From contig CAMYJI010000032.1 of the NCBI GenBank assembly GCA_947258545.1, positions 1 through 34,611 of the forward strand: DNA of 34,611 nucleotides. Reading direction: 5' to 3'. The notes under the pieces were generated by a model. That model was not told where the DNA came from. It was given only the letters and a program-made list of their open reading frames with translations, and did not search any database. Positions within the stretch are counted from its first letter, which is position 1. Each line of letters starts with the position of its first letter. The stretch comes from an uncultured Ectothiorhodospiraceae bacterium. GTDB lineage: Bacteria; Pseudomonadota; Gammaproteobacteria; UBA9214. Positions 17,621-25,161 of the stretch are shown here, in pieces. Both the position numbers and the translations under genes were made by a program.

Positions 17621-18226
17621 TTAAACAAACAAGGTGATGTCGGCCCCCTTGGCATTGGCAAGGTAGGTGGCTGCGCCGGCCCACTCGGAAATTTCCGGGA
17701 TAAATTCATCCTGCTCCCAGCCAAACAGGTCAACGGTCATCTGACAGGCCACCAGCTTTACATCGGCCTCGATACAGAGATCTCGCAGCTCAGGAACCGT
17801 GGCTACGCCGTGATTCTTCACCGTCTTCTTCATCAGGGTTGTCGCCAGGGACTCGAAACCCGGGACGCCGGCCATGAGCAGGTTGGGCATATTCCACTCG
17901 ATACCCTGGAACCACTGCGGGCCAAACGGCATCTTCATGGGCATCGCCGGATTACCCAGCGGGCTGATATTGGGCTTCAGGTCTTTCTTCAGCAGCGCCA
18001 GCCCGTAAAAGGTGAAAAACAGGGTAGCATCCCAACCCATAGCCGCGGCAGTGGAAGCGATAATAAAAGGGGGATAGGCCCAGTCGAGCGTACCCTTGGT
18101 AACCATAATGGAAAGTCTGGGGGTCGCGTTCTGTTCCCGTTCTTCCATTTTTTCGGCAAAGCGCTGATCGAACCATGCGTTGAGTGCCTCAGGTGTTTGC
18201 TGGGCTGATTCGGTTGTGATTGACAT
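17621..18226 (-). CDS. DsrE2-like sulfur-trafficking protein (DsrE/DsrF/DrsH-like family)
   Basis: The 201-residue protein matches the DsrE2 branch: SIMVTKGTLDWAYPPFIIAS, FFTFYGLALLKKD, NPAMPMKMPFGP, and the conserved cysteine in KLVACQMTVDLFGWEQDE (Cys161). DsrE2 proteins are linked with TusA and rhodanese in dissimilatory sulfur oxidation, and the Cys is the proposed sulfane carrier. Here those partners are not adjacent. About 35 residues precede the domain, a predicted helix rich in charged residues. The start is ATG 18226, spaced correctly from GGAGGAG; an ATG five codons earlier overlaps that ribosome site. It is 113 bases after the small ferredoxin-fold gene and probably in one transcript with it. 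Confidence 0.9.
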   Translation of the reverse strand: MSITTESAQQTPEALNAWFDQRFAEKMEEREQNATPRLSIMVTKGTLDWAYPPFIIASTAAAMGWDATLFFTFYGLALLKKDLKPNISPLGNPAMPMKMPFGPQWFQGIEWNMPNLLMAGVPGFESLATTLMKKTVKNHGVATVPELRDLCIEADVKLVACQMTVDLFGWEQDEFIPEISEWAGAATYLANAKGADITLFV

Positions 18227-18339
18227 ACGGGTCTCCTCCATTGTTCAGATCGACAAGCACTGCATGTAAAACACCCAAGGCCAAGCCTCCTCAAACGGCC
18301 GCTGAACTTTCTGGCCAGACGTGGCCAGACACTGGTTTA

Positions 18340-18576
18340 TTAGATGCCGACCAGCGCGGATCCGCTGCAGTCCTCCCTGACGTATCCCAGGACTTCCTGT
18401 GACTGCAATCTGTTTGAATCATAGTCAACTACGAGCAAGTGATCCCGTCCTGGCGTGAACCGGGCGTTTTCCACTCCCTCGCATCCTTCCAGGTGACTGA
18501 CGACGTCACTCCTTTGATCCGCATCAAGCGCGTTACCTATATGAATCACGACTCCAATCGGGTGAATTTTATTCAT
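18340..18576 (-). CDS. Small ferredoxin-fold (HMA-like) protein, copy A
   Basis: This 78-residue protein has a beta-alpha-beta-beta-alpha-beta pattern like the heavy-metal-associated fold. HPIGVVIHIG opens it, DADQRSDVVSHLEGCEGVE forms helix 1, DHLLVVDYDSNRLQSQEVLG forms strand 3 and helix 2, and SALVGI closes it. It lacks the CxxC metal site, so metal binding is not supported. Start ATG 18576 follows GAGGAGG; an earlier in-frame ATG would add 9 residues. It is related to the protein at 20065-20298 (shared HI, GV, HL, YD and a terminal LVGI/LIGF). It precedes the DsrE2-like gene, and a perfect FNR-type site lies about 215 bases upstream. Confidence 0.82.
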   Translation of the reverse strand: MNKIHPIGVVIHIGNALDADQRSDVVSHLEGCEGVENARFTPGRDHLLVVDYDSNRLQSQEVLGYVREDCSGSALVGI

Positions 18577-18790
18577 GACTAGCCTCCTCACTGTTTGCCC
18601 CATCGGTCATTCGCGGGTCCGTCATGGCAGGCTGCAGCAACCTGGTGCCCCTCACCACCTGCCATTCACCCGGGTCACAGTGGCATCTGATAGCCCCTTT
18701 CCAAACGCCGCGAACCGTGCAAATATACATTCTAAGTTTAGATGCCCAAACAGGAATCACTCGGTCGGTTTTCAAAAAAAACGTAGCTAG

Positions 18791-18804
18791 TTGATCCAGA
18801 TCAA
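18791..18804. promoter_or_regulatory. FNR/ANR-type binding site
   Basis: TTGATCCAGATCAA is a perfect copy of the FNR consensus TTGAT-N4-ATCAA, which FNR, ANR and, with small differences, CRP-family relatives bind. Read on the - strand, a TAGAAT -10 candidate (18729-18734) would start transcription about 75 bases downstream toward the ferredoxin-fold and DsrE2-like genes. Read on the + strand, GATAAC (18828-18833) would place the site at about -42, the standard class II position, but no + strand gene follows for more than 600 bases. Oxygen control of this cluster is a reasonable inference. Confidence 0.7.
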
Positions 18805-18985
18805 TACCGTTGTCTGGATGTGCTGGAGATAACTGATATTTGCTCCAGCCGCACTATTGGCATCATTCCCATCCGCTTCCAGCTACACCCTGTTACTTAT
18901 TTTCAGGCAGGCCGCGCCGGTGCGTTTGCTGTATTAAAGATCGGAGTAAAGGTTATTCAGTCAATTTCTGCTTGATAACGAGAAA

Positions 18986-19162
18986 TTATATCTTCCAGAA
19001 CATGAACCGGAGCATCGGATGTTTGCCGGCCTTTTCGATCGGTATCCACTCTACCGCGATATTATTCAGCCGCCGGTCCGGCATCCTGCGACGATCACAC
19101 GGGAATAATCGTTCCTTCTCGATGGACCCGCTACGCCGGTCCAGTTTTATTCTTCTTTCCAT
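18986..19162 (-). CDS. Conserved-looking 58-residue small protein
   Basis: On the - strand an ATG at 19162, six bases after GTCAGG, opens 58 codons ending in TAA at 18986-18988. The product is highly basic at the N-terminus (MERRIKLDRRSGSIEKERLF), has CDRRRMPDRRLNNIAVEWIP in the middle, and ends HPMLRFMFWKI. The DRR-x-PDRRLNNIxVEWIP core looks like a short protein family I have seen in gammaproteobacteria, though I cannot name it. It has no signal peptide or membrane helix. Downstream a 7-base AATTTCT/AGAAATT stem may end transcription. Its frame opposes a longer, non-coding-looking + strand frame. Function unknown. Confidence 0.6.
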   Translation of the reverse strand: MERRIKLDRRSGSIEKERLFPCDRRRMPDRRLNNIAVEWIPIEKAGKHPMLRFMFWKI

Positions 19163-19262
19163 ATTGGCCTGACCCGATCCTGCAGTTGAAAACCGGTTTG
19201 CTCATAAAACTTCATCCTAGTAGAAAAATACCGGAATAGAACTAGTACATATTGACTATGGC

Positions 19263-19281
19263 GGGTGCGGCCGCCGCACCC
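19263..19281. repeat. Strong GC hairpin
   Basis: GGGTGCGG-CCG-CCGCACCC forms an 8-base perfect stem with a 3-base loop, contrasting with AT-rich flanks. It is not followed by a T-run on either strand. It lies in a 316-base gap between the small protein gene at 19162 and the membrane protein at 19479. That gap also holds a 12-base palindrome, CCCGTGCACGGG, at 19375-19386, and otherwise nothing I can assign. Confidence 0.5.
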
Positions 19282-19478
19282 AGGGCCCCATGACACCCCA
19301 CCCGGCCCCCTCGATAATCAACACAAGTATTTGTTTAAATTATTATTTTTTGTGCCACGGTTGCTGCCGGCAGTCCCGTGCACGGGAGTCGTACCTAAGG
19401 ACAATAGACGGGAAACGCCCTGCTCCCTAAGCTATTTATCAGCGGTCTATAACAATTCAAAACATGGCAGGTGATCTT

Positions 19479-19811
19479 ATGTTGATGAAAAAAAACACCC
19501 GGGCGGTCATGACCCGGAAGAAAGCTACAATCCACACGCCCACGGTACTGACCTTATTGATCCATATGATCAAGGCCACGATCACGAGCGGTATGCTGTT
19601 CCTGTACGTCGCCGGCGGCGCACTGATCATGCTTCTCGACTACAACCGTGTCGCGCTCGACATCCCCATCGTTCTTGTTTTTGGCCCACTGATCCTGCTC
19701 GTGCTCGTGAATGGATCCAGCGCGTGGCAGGAGGATTGGAACGAATATCACCTGAAACTGGCTGACAGGCGTCACCAGGACATGGGAAAGCGCTATTCCC
19801 ATAACCACTAG
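19479..19811 (+). CDS. Small membrane protein of unknown function
   Basis: This 110-residue protein has a basic N-terminus (KKNTRAVMTRKKATIHTP) and two hydrophobic segments (TSGMLFLYVAGGALIMLL at about 36-53 and IPIVLVFGPLILLVLVNG at about 62-79). A hydrophilic, His-containing tail (QEDWNEYHLKLADRRHQDMG) follows. I do not recognise the family. The start is uncertain: ATG 19464, 19479 and 19485 are all in frame, and AGGTGA (19469-19474) best supports 19479 or 19485. It lies within the DsrE2/ferredoxin-fold cluster, but on the opposite strand from the DsrE2-like gene, and upstream of the second ferredoxin-fold gene. Confidence 0.7.
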   Translation: MLMKKNTRAVMTRKKATIHTPTVLTLLIHMIKATITSGMLFLYVAGGALIMLLDYNRVALDIPIVLVFGPLILLVLVNGSSAWQEDWNEYHLKLADRRHQDMGKRYSHNH

Positions 19812-19897
19812 TGGAGACGCTGCCGCAGTAGTATGGCCAGTGCGGATTGCCCTATCAAAATATTGGAATGTAGTCATGAGCTAAAATAAACAGGGCT

Positions 19898-19903
19898 TAT
19901 AAT
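19898..19903 (+). promoter_or_regulatory. Candidate -10 box upstream of ferredoxin-fold copy B
   Basis: A perfect TATAAT lies 161 bases before the ATG at 20065. No good -35 is present 17 bases upstream, so a sigma-70 promoter with an activator is possible but unproved. Confidence 0.35.
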
Positions 19904-20015
19904 AGTCATGGGGCCTCGCGTACGTCCACGCATTCTCCACCAGTCGAGTGCAAAATAACCGGATTGTGTACCGAGAATTTAATCCATGTTAAGGAAGCCG
20001 GTATTTATTTTAACT

Positions 20016-20027
20016 ATGATTAATCAT
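20016..20027. promoter_or_regulatory. Palindrome ATGATTAATCAT upstream of copy B
   Basis: This is a perfect 12-base palindrome 37 bases before the start codon of the second ferredoxin-fold gene. It is flanked at a distance by AGGAAG and CTTCCT, which could close a larger stem. It might be an operator or a leader structure; the regulator is not identifiable. Confidence 0.35.
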
Positions 20028-20064
20028 ACTTCCTGACAGGATGCAAAATGAGGAGGGTGTGACG

Positions 20065-20298
20065 ATGGGTAACAAACTAGCAGAGGTTACTTTCCACATC
20101 GACGAGGAAACCACGCACGACGAACGCGAAGGTCTGCGCGATATCATACTGGGTATGGGTGGTGTTATGGCAGCGGCATATCATGATGAGAAACCGCACC
20201 TGATGTTGATTGAATATGATCCGGATGCCGTCAATTCCATCGAGTTTGTCAATGCCGCCAGGAATCGCGGACTACATGCCGAGTTGATCGGCTTTTAA
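20065..20298 (+). CDS. Small ferredoxin-fold (HMA-like) protein, copy B
   Basis: This 77-residue protein shares the beta-alpha-beta-beta-alpha-beta pattern of the protein at 18340-18576. KLAEVTFHIDEETTHDEREG opens it, then a GMGGVMAAAYHDEKPHLMLIEYD stretch, NSIEFVNAARNRG as helix 2, and HAELIGF at the end. As in copy A there are no cysteines for a CxxC metal site. ATG 20065 is preceded by GAGGAGG (20050-20056); an upstream ATG at 20041 would overlap that ribosome site and is less likely. Such proteins are often annotated as heavy-metal-associated or ATP-binding, but neither is supported by residues seen here. It converges with the PilZ gene. Confidence 0.82.
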   Translation: MGNKLAEVTFHIDEETTHDEREGLRDIILGMGGVMAAAYHDEKPHLMLIEYDPDAVNSIEFVNAARNRGLHAELIGF

Positions 20299-20373
20299 TA
20301 GCTACCGGAGAGTGCGTGCAGCCTCAGCCTGATCCTGAGAGACACATCAATCTGCACTGGATTCGACACAACA

Positions 20374-20787
20374 TCAAACCTGCTGCAGTTCCCTGCATTC
20401 TTCGATGTAGTTTCCGAGTGCCCGGGCTACGGCCTTGTCCAATTCGATAAACTGCACCCCGACATGATATTCATCCTGGGCCAGGCGTTCGGTGTGCACA
20501 ACCAGAACATCTGCCCGCAGTGATGTCGGGGCTTCGCCCGCTGATTTAATCTGAAACCGAATCCCCATCTTCACCCCTATCACCTGCCCCGGAATTCTCT
20601 GGTCTTCAGGCAGGACACGGAACAAGGTATCCCGCCCACAGCGGAATTTCAGCCCACCGACAGACAGATTCAGTATACGGACAGGCACCGAACCACCGTC
20701 CGGGCAACACAGCTCACAGGGCAGGTCTACGCCAACCCGGCGATGCCCCCTGTTGATCCAAAGATGCTCCTGACTGCCTCTGTCCAT
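20374..20787 (-). CDS. PilZ-domain protein
   Basis: PilZ domains bind cyclic di-GMP and control motility, adhesion or polymer export. The 137-residue protein is essentially one PilZ domain. The N-terminal arginine motif appears as GHRRVGVDLPCEL (about 14-26) and the second motif as ILNLSVGGLKFRC (about 38-50, matching the D/N-x-S-x-x-G pattern). The ending helix is AVARALGNYIEECREL. Both ligand motifs are present, so c-di-GMP binding is plausible. No partner effector gene is adjacent. The gene is divergent from the SPOR protein gene at 20974 and converges with the small ferredoxin-fold gene. Confidence 0.87.
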   Translation of the reverse strand: MDRGSQEHLWINRGHRRVGVDLPCELCCPDGGSVPVRILNLSVGGLKFRCGRDTLFRVLPEDQRIPGQVIGVKMGIRFQIKSAGEAPTSLRADVLVVHTERLAQDEYHVGVQFIELDKAVARALGNYIEECRELQQV

Positions 20788-20973
20788 GTCTGACTGGCCT
20801 TGGCCTCGTATGAAATAACTAGCTAAAATACGTCTTCACTCTATCGGGCCTAATGTAGGCATCAATACACCAAACATCAAGCTGTGCGTGGAGCCAGGAA
20901 ATCAAGTAAAATCCTTTACCTATCCCGGACCGACACGACAGGGCCGCAAACAGGCGCCGCACTGGTAAATACC

Positions 20974-21765
20974 ATGAAAATGAGGCAGTCACACACTCTG
21001 GTTCTGTACCTGATGCTGGCACTGGTGCTATCGGCAATTTTCCTGGCATTCATGTACGCATCGGACCTCAGGCTGACCGATGACCCTGAACCTGAGGCAG
21101 CAATCAGCAGCACAGGGCCAGTGGTTCGCAGCCCTCCCCCTGACCATTACGAACAACGCTTCCGGCAACTTGAGCAGTGGCTGGGGCAGACCCAGGATGC
21201 CTACGAGTCCCGCTTCGCACAGCTGGAGCAGCGACTCGCGCAGACAACATCACGCCTCGACGAGTTATCGGTCTCGCTGATCGCGCCGACAGATGATAAG
21301 GACACTATCGTTGCGGCCAACAAGGCCTTGCTGATCGCCCCCCCTGGCGCGCCGGGCACCCAGCCAGTTGCAGGTGCATCCCAGGCAAGGCCGCCGCCCC
21401 AGATATCCCGGGCGCCGGAGACTGGAGCCAGCACAGCACCGACACCAGAACCAGAACCAGAACCAAAACCAGAAACAGAGGATAAACACCCCGGCGACAG
21501 GACCGCGCACTCGCCAGGCAAATGGGTCATCAACCTCGCGTCCTACGTGAGCAAGAAAACCGCGACCAGACATATGGACTCCTTCCAGAAGAAAGGAGTC
21601 GCTGCAGAAATGGTGTCCGCCGATGTGCATGGCCGGACGATCTACCGTGTGCGTCTTGCCGGGTTTGACACCCTGGAAGCGGCCAAGGCAATGGCGCCCA
21701 AAGTAGAGCGCCAACTGAGCCTGAAGGAAACCTGGATAATGGCGACGAACGCCAGACGGCCATAG
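20974..21765 (+). CDS. Membrane-anchored SPOR-domain protein
   Basis: The 263-residue protein has a short cytoplasmic tail and one membrane segment (about 8-28, LVLYLMLALVLSAIFLAFMY). Two near-repeats follow that look coiled-coil (FRQLEQWLGQTQDAYESR and FAQLEQRLAQTTSRLDEL), then a Pro/Glu-rich linker with a run of Pro-Glu dipeptides. The C-terminal SPOR domain (about 188-263: GKWVINLASYVSKKTATRHM and YRVRLAGFDTLEAAKAMA) binds denuded glycan strands, so a role in septation or wall sensing is likely. ATG 20974 and 20980 are both possible; neither has a strong ribosome site. Frames further upstream have no convincing coding character. Confidence 0.82.
   Translation: MKMRQSHTLVLYLMLALVLSAIFLAFMYASDLRLTDDPEPEAAISSTGPVVRSPPPDHYEQRFRQLEQWLGQTQDAYESRFAQLEQRLAQTTSRLDELSVSLIAPTDDKDTIVAANKALLIAPPGAPGTQPVAGASQARPPPQISRAPETGASTAPTPEPEPEPKPETEDKHPGDRTAHSPGKWVINLASYVSKKTATRHMDSFQKKGVAAEMVSADVHGRTIYRVRLAGFDTLEAAKAMAPKVERQLSLKETWIMATNARRP
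21444..21479 (+). repeat. ACCAGA hexanucleotide repeat in the SPOR gene
   Basis: Six copies of a hexamer (ACCAGA three times, then ACCAAA, ACCAGA and AACAGA) encode the Pro-Glu/Lys linker. Each unit is in frame, so slippage changes linker length by two residues without breaking the gene. Confidence 0.8.
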
Positions 21766-21801
21766 CGCGCCACCATCCCCCTTTTGACAGCAAGATCCGG
21801 A

Positions 21802-22314
21802 TTATTTTTTCGCGCCACTCAACAGCACACTGCCGTTCTGATCTTCCACTCTGATGAAACTGATGTCTTGCCGTGGCAGCGTGATGATAATGCAGGGATG
21901 CGTGATCATTTGCGCGACGAACAGCCCGTCTTCCGGCTGCGTCCATACGACTGGCACAGTGAGATCGCCATCCCTCAATGTCAGGCGGTCAGGGGATAGT
22001 TCAAGCTTGTATCCTGCTGTCCGCCTTTGCCCCATCGATATCAGCAGGACGGCATCCGAAGAAAAGTCAACGACGGGTGGACTAGCGAGGTGCTCGTCTG
22101 ACTGTCCGGACACGAACACCCGATACATGTCATGGTAGGCCGCCTCCGCTGTTATCCATCGATGCAGTGGTGCGGCGGGCTGCCCCCCGCACAGCGTCGA
22201 GTGATAAATGGCACGGGCGGTCAGGGACTCAGGGGGAGCGCTCTCTTTTACCGCGGCTTCGCAAGCAGCCAGCAGCGCCACTGAAAGCAACGAGATACTA
22301 ACGGGATATCGCAC
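21802..22314 (-). CDS. PrcB-like lipoprotein (protease-complex inhibitor-like domain)
   Basis: This 170-residue lipoprotein (signal peptide and lipobox LLAAC, Cys18) has a C-terminal region that resembles the PrcB domain (PF14343), known from a regulator of the dentilisin protease complex. ISMGQRRTAGYKLELSPDRL is followed by a TVPVVWTQPEDGLFVAQMIT strand pair and ITLPRQDISFIRVED. I start it at GTG 22314, which follows AGGTG and gives a proper signal peptide; TTG 22362 would add 16 residues without one. The gene overlaps the end of the subtilase gene by 17 bases, so the two products are probably made together and may interact. Function is inference from family and context. Confidence 0.78.
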   Translation of the reverse strand: MRYPVSISLLSVALLAACEAAVKESAPPESLTARAIYHSTLCGGQPAAPLHRWITAEAAYHDMYRVFVSGQSDEHLASPPVVDFSSDAVLLISMGQRRTAGYKLELSPDRLTLRDGDLTVPVVWTQPEDGLFVAQMITHPCIIITLPRQDISFIRVEDQNGSVLLSGAKK

Positions 22315-24925
22315 CAGTGACACCTCGCAGCCTGCTGTTCCCGGCCCCTTGTCCACGGCCAACTCCCGATTCTGTCTGTGCTGGGCCAGTCGATGACAAC
22401 TCCGTGGTGAAGTTCAGGAAACCGGTAATGAAATCGAGGCCAGCCCGGTCTGAACTGACCGTAATAACGGCCGGATTAGCCAGCGTTGGGTAGGCCCCGC
22501 AGGCCTCACCCGCATCACAAATGGAAAGATCATTGTCCGAGTCCGTACCGGCGCCGAGGAAGTAATCACCCTCCGGCACCGCTGTCAGGCTGTAGCTGTA
22601 GCGCCCGTTCACCGGTACCACATCGGTCTGGGCGACCGGTTCGAGATTCTCGTCAAACAACAGCACCCAGAGGTGGCCGGAGTCTGCCGCCACCTGGCTG
22701 CCAACGCGCATGGTCACCGGGATACTGAGCAAGCTACCAAGGTCCGAGGTCAGGGTAATCCTGGCTGAATAGGTGGCATCAGCGAGCCCGCTGCGATCGA
22801 CCTGCACTTCGTAAGCGCCCAGCCCATCTGTGTCAACAGCCAGGGGGGTGACCGTCAGCCAGGAGGCGTCGGCAGACAGGCTGCTCACGGCCACACCGGT
22901 GTCACCTGCATTCGATACCGCCAGGTCGAGACTGGTGATGGAATCCATGAAATTCAACGCACTCGGGTTTGCAATCAGCACGCCGGGCAATACGCCTCCG
23001 TTCGTGGCGATATCCTGCGCTGCTTGCACCGCCTTGAGGGCATCGATGGTGCCCCAGCCATAGCGATCATCACGCCCGGCAGCGCCCTGGTCCAGGGTCA
23101 TGAGACCACTGCTGAGCAGACTGTCAAAGTCAGCGGGTGTCAGCCCGGGATAGACGGCCTTCATGAGCGCAACCACACCGGCCACGTGCGGCGCGGCAAT
23201 CGAGGTGCCATCCAGCGACGCATAGGCCGTCTTCCGGATACCCGAGGTATCATCCACCCAGGTACTGCGTACAGAATTGTCCAGCGAACGACTTCCATCC
23301 CCTCCCGGGGCCGCGATGTCGATAGTAGCCCCATGGTTGGAATAGACGGCCGGTGTCCCTGCCGAGTCAAGCGCCGCAACCGATATGACAGCATCGTAAG
23401 CACCCGGATAGCTTGGACTGCTGGTGCTCTCGTTGCCGGCGGCGGCCACGGTGATGATGCCGGCATCGCGCACCTGGGTAAGCAGGTCCTGCATCGCCTG
23501 TACAAAACAATCCAGACACCCCAGGCTGAGATTAATGATCCCGGCCGGTTGCGCCGGGCTCGTACCGGAATCGTTGGGCAGGCCGGCTGCATAGCTGATG
23601 GCCTGCATGATGTCGTAGATTGTACCGGCCGCACCCAGCCCCACGGCACGAACGGGCATTATTTTTGCGCCCCAGGCAACGCCGGCCACGCCAACGCTGT
23701 TGTTCGTTTGGGCCGCCAGGATGCCGGCGACGTGCGTGCCATGCCATAAACTCGTTCCCGGTAGTATGTCGGTACCGGGGTCATCCGGGTTGGCATCGAT
23801 ACCGTCCCCGTCGAGGGCACGGCCTGGATCACGTATAAAGTCGTAACCGGGGACAAGCTGCTCCTGCAGATCGGTGTGAGCGAGGTAAATGCCGGTATCG
23901 ATCACTGCAACGATGACCTCGCCACTCGCAGGCGTGCCGGTTGTCAGGTCCCATGCCTGGGGCAGGTTAATCATCGGGTAATGCCACTGCAGGGGATACT
24001 GGGCATCATTCGGAACCCGCTGTGGCCGGACCAGATAGTTGAGTTCAGCGCTTGCAACCGAGTCATTCTGCCTCAGGCCCTTCAACATACGGATGGTCTT
24101 AAGCCGCTGTTCCTGCACAGGCGTAAGACCGGAGCGCCATGAGGGCATCGTCTTGACTGCACTTGCCCCCTGGGTAGCCACGGCACTGGCCTGCTCGGGA
24201 AGCTGCATGAGCATGGCACGGCTGGATTCACCTGCCTTGGTCCTGAGTCCCAGCGCTTTTAGTTGCGCCATCGGAGAGGCCTGTGGTTTATCCGGCTGCT
24301 TCAGCCTGACAATCGCCTCGCCCGGAACGAATGCCGCGCCCAGATGCAGCGTGGTTTCCAGCGCGGCGCTGGTGACATTGCCGATAGAAAGGACATAGTT
24401 CGAGGTGCCGGCGAAGGCCTCTACCACCACGAGAAAGGTCCCGCTGCCCGGCGCCGTAAGTATTTCCGTGGCACTGAATCCCAGAGAGGCATCGATCACC
24501 ATCTGATTGGCTGGATCTGTAGCATCCACCAGGTAGAGATCAAGATCCGCTCCGGTCAGGTCCCAGTCGCTGATAGCGAGCTCGATGACCTGGCCGGCAA
24601 CCAGCGTGATTTCGAAGACATCCGACGGATCGGCACTTGCACCGAAGCGGTCCTCGTCGAAACCGGTCGGCTGCTCAGTCACGAATCCGCCCAGGATCAC
24701 GGGATTCGGGATCGGCTGCTGCTGCCCGATGTCATCGTTGGGAACATAGGGCGCATCGGGATCATTGGTATCGCTGTCAACCGCCGTACTCGCTGCCGCC
24801 GTGATGGTGCCACTCAGGCTGTACATGGCTGGCGGTAGTGAAGTGCCTGAAGATGAACCGCCACCCCCACCACAGCCTGCCACGAAGGCGGCCAGGCACA
24901 GGGACACAATGACATTGGTTTTCAT
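22298..24925 (-). CDS. Subtilisin-like S8 serine protease lipoprotein
   Basis: The 875-residue protein has a lipoprotein signal (FVAGC, Cys18) followed by a Gly/Ser run. A pre-peptidase C-terminal-like beta domain is at about 90-185 (GQVIELAISDWDLTGADLDL). A propeptide-like segment at about 200-300 begins PGEAIVRLK. The S8 catalytic domain (about 315-640) shows the triad Asp343 (AVIDTGI), His395 (HGTHVAGI) and Ser575 (GTSIAAPHVAG), plus Asn498 (AAAGNES). The C-terminal part (660-850) looks like BACON/Ig-type beta domains. It is likely an outer-membrane or surface protease activated by removal of the pro-segment. No clear ribosome site is seen before the ATG. Confidence 0.92.
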   Translation of the reverse strand: MKTNVIVSLCLAAFVAGCGGGGGSSSGTSLPPAMYSLSGTITAAASTAVDSDTNDPDAPYVPNDDIGQQQPIPNPVILGGFVTEQPTGFDEDRFGASADPSDVFEITLVAGQVIELAISDWDLTGADLDLYLVDATDPANQMVIDASLGFSATEILTAPGSGTFLVVVEAFAGTSNYVLSIGNVTSAALETTLHLGAAFVPGEAIVRLKQPDKPQASPMAQLKALGLRTKAGESSRAMLMQLPEQASAVATQGASAVKTMPSWRSGLTPVQEQRLKTIRMLKGLRQNDSVASAELNYLVRPQRVPNDAQYPLQWHYPMINLPQAWDLTTGTPASGEVIVAVIDTGIYLAHTDLQEQLVPGYDFIRDPGRALDGDGIDANPDDPGTDILPGTSLWHGTHVAGILAAQTNNSVGVAGVAWGAKIMPVRAVGLGAAGTIYDIMQAISYAAGLPNDSGTSPAQPAGIINLSLGCLDCFVQAMQDLLTQVRDAGIITVAAAGNESTSSPSYPGAYDAVISVAALDSAGTPAVYSNHGATIDIAAPGGDGSRSLDNSVRSTWVDDTSGIRKTAYASLDGTSIAAPHVAGVVALMKAVYPGLTPADFDSLLSSGLMTLDQGAAGRDDRYGWGTIDALKAVQAAQDIATNGGVLPGVLIANPSALNFMDSITSLDLAVSNAGDTGVAVSSLSADASWLTVTPLAVDTDGLGAYEVQVDRSGLADATYSARITLTSDLGSLLSIPVTMRVGSQVAADSGHLWVLLFDENLEPVAQTDVVPVNGRYSYSLTAVPEGDYFLGAGTDSDNDLSICDAGEACGAYPTLANPAVITVSSDRAGLDFITGFLNFTTELSSTGPAQTESGVGRGQGAGNSRLRGVTGAISR

Positions 24926-25013
24926 GGGTTCAAATAAACGCTGCAGATTAATGCCGATGCATTGAGACTATTTACAAGTCAGGGAAAAGGCAAACCCGCT
25001 CATGTCAGAACGT

Positions 25014-25046
25014 TTAACCCGGTAGTTTCATTGACAACCGGGTTAA
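25014..25046. repeat. Perfect 10-base inverted repeat
   Basis: TTAACCCGGT (25014-25023) and ACCGGGTTAA (25037-25046) form a 10-base stem with a 13-base loop. It lies 88 bases upstream of the protease start and 116 bases beyond the tRNA 3' end, on the - strand of both. It could be a terminator of the tRNA transcript, but no T-run follows, or an operator for the protease gene. Confidence 0.5.
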
Positions 25047-25161
25047 CATCCCCTGTGCTGCCCAGGCAGAAAACCAATTCGAGCCAATTGGATCGTGATG
25101 GACAGCATTACAACCCATGGCGAATATTAATAAAAGGGAGGGATATAACTTATTGTTTTAA

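Noticed and set aside
18840..19172. 110-codon + strand frame after the FNR site
   Set aside because: No ribosome site and no domain; it lies opposite the better-supported 58-residue - strand gene. An untranslated RNA there cannot be excluded.
18340..20298. Metal-binding (HMA) function for the two ferredoxin-fold proteins
   Set aside because: Neither has the CxxC motif needed for copper or other metal transfer; copy A has only isolated cysteines and copy B has none.
25014..25046. Inverted repeat as an attachment site for an integrated element at tRNA-Thr
   Set aside because: No integrase and no repeat of the tRNA 3' end was found in the window.
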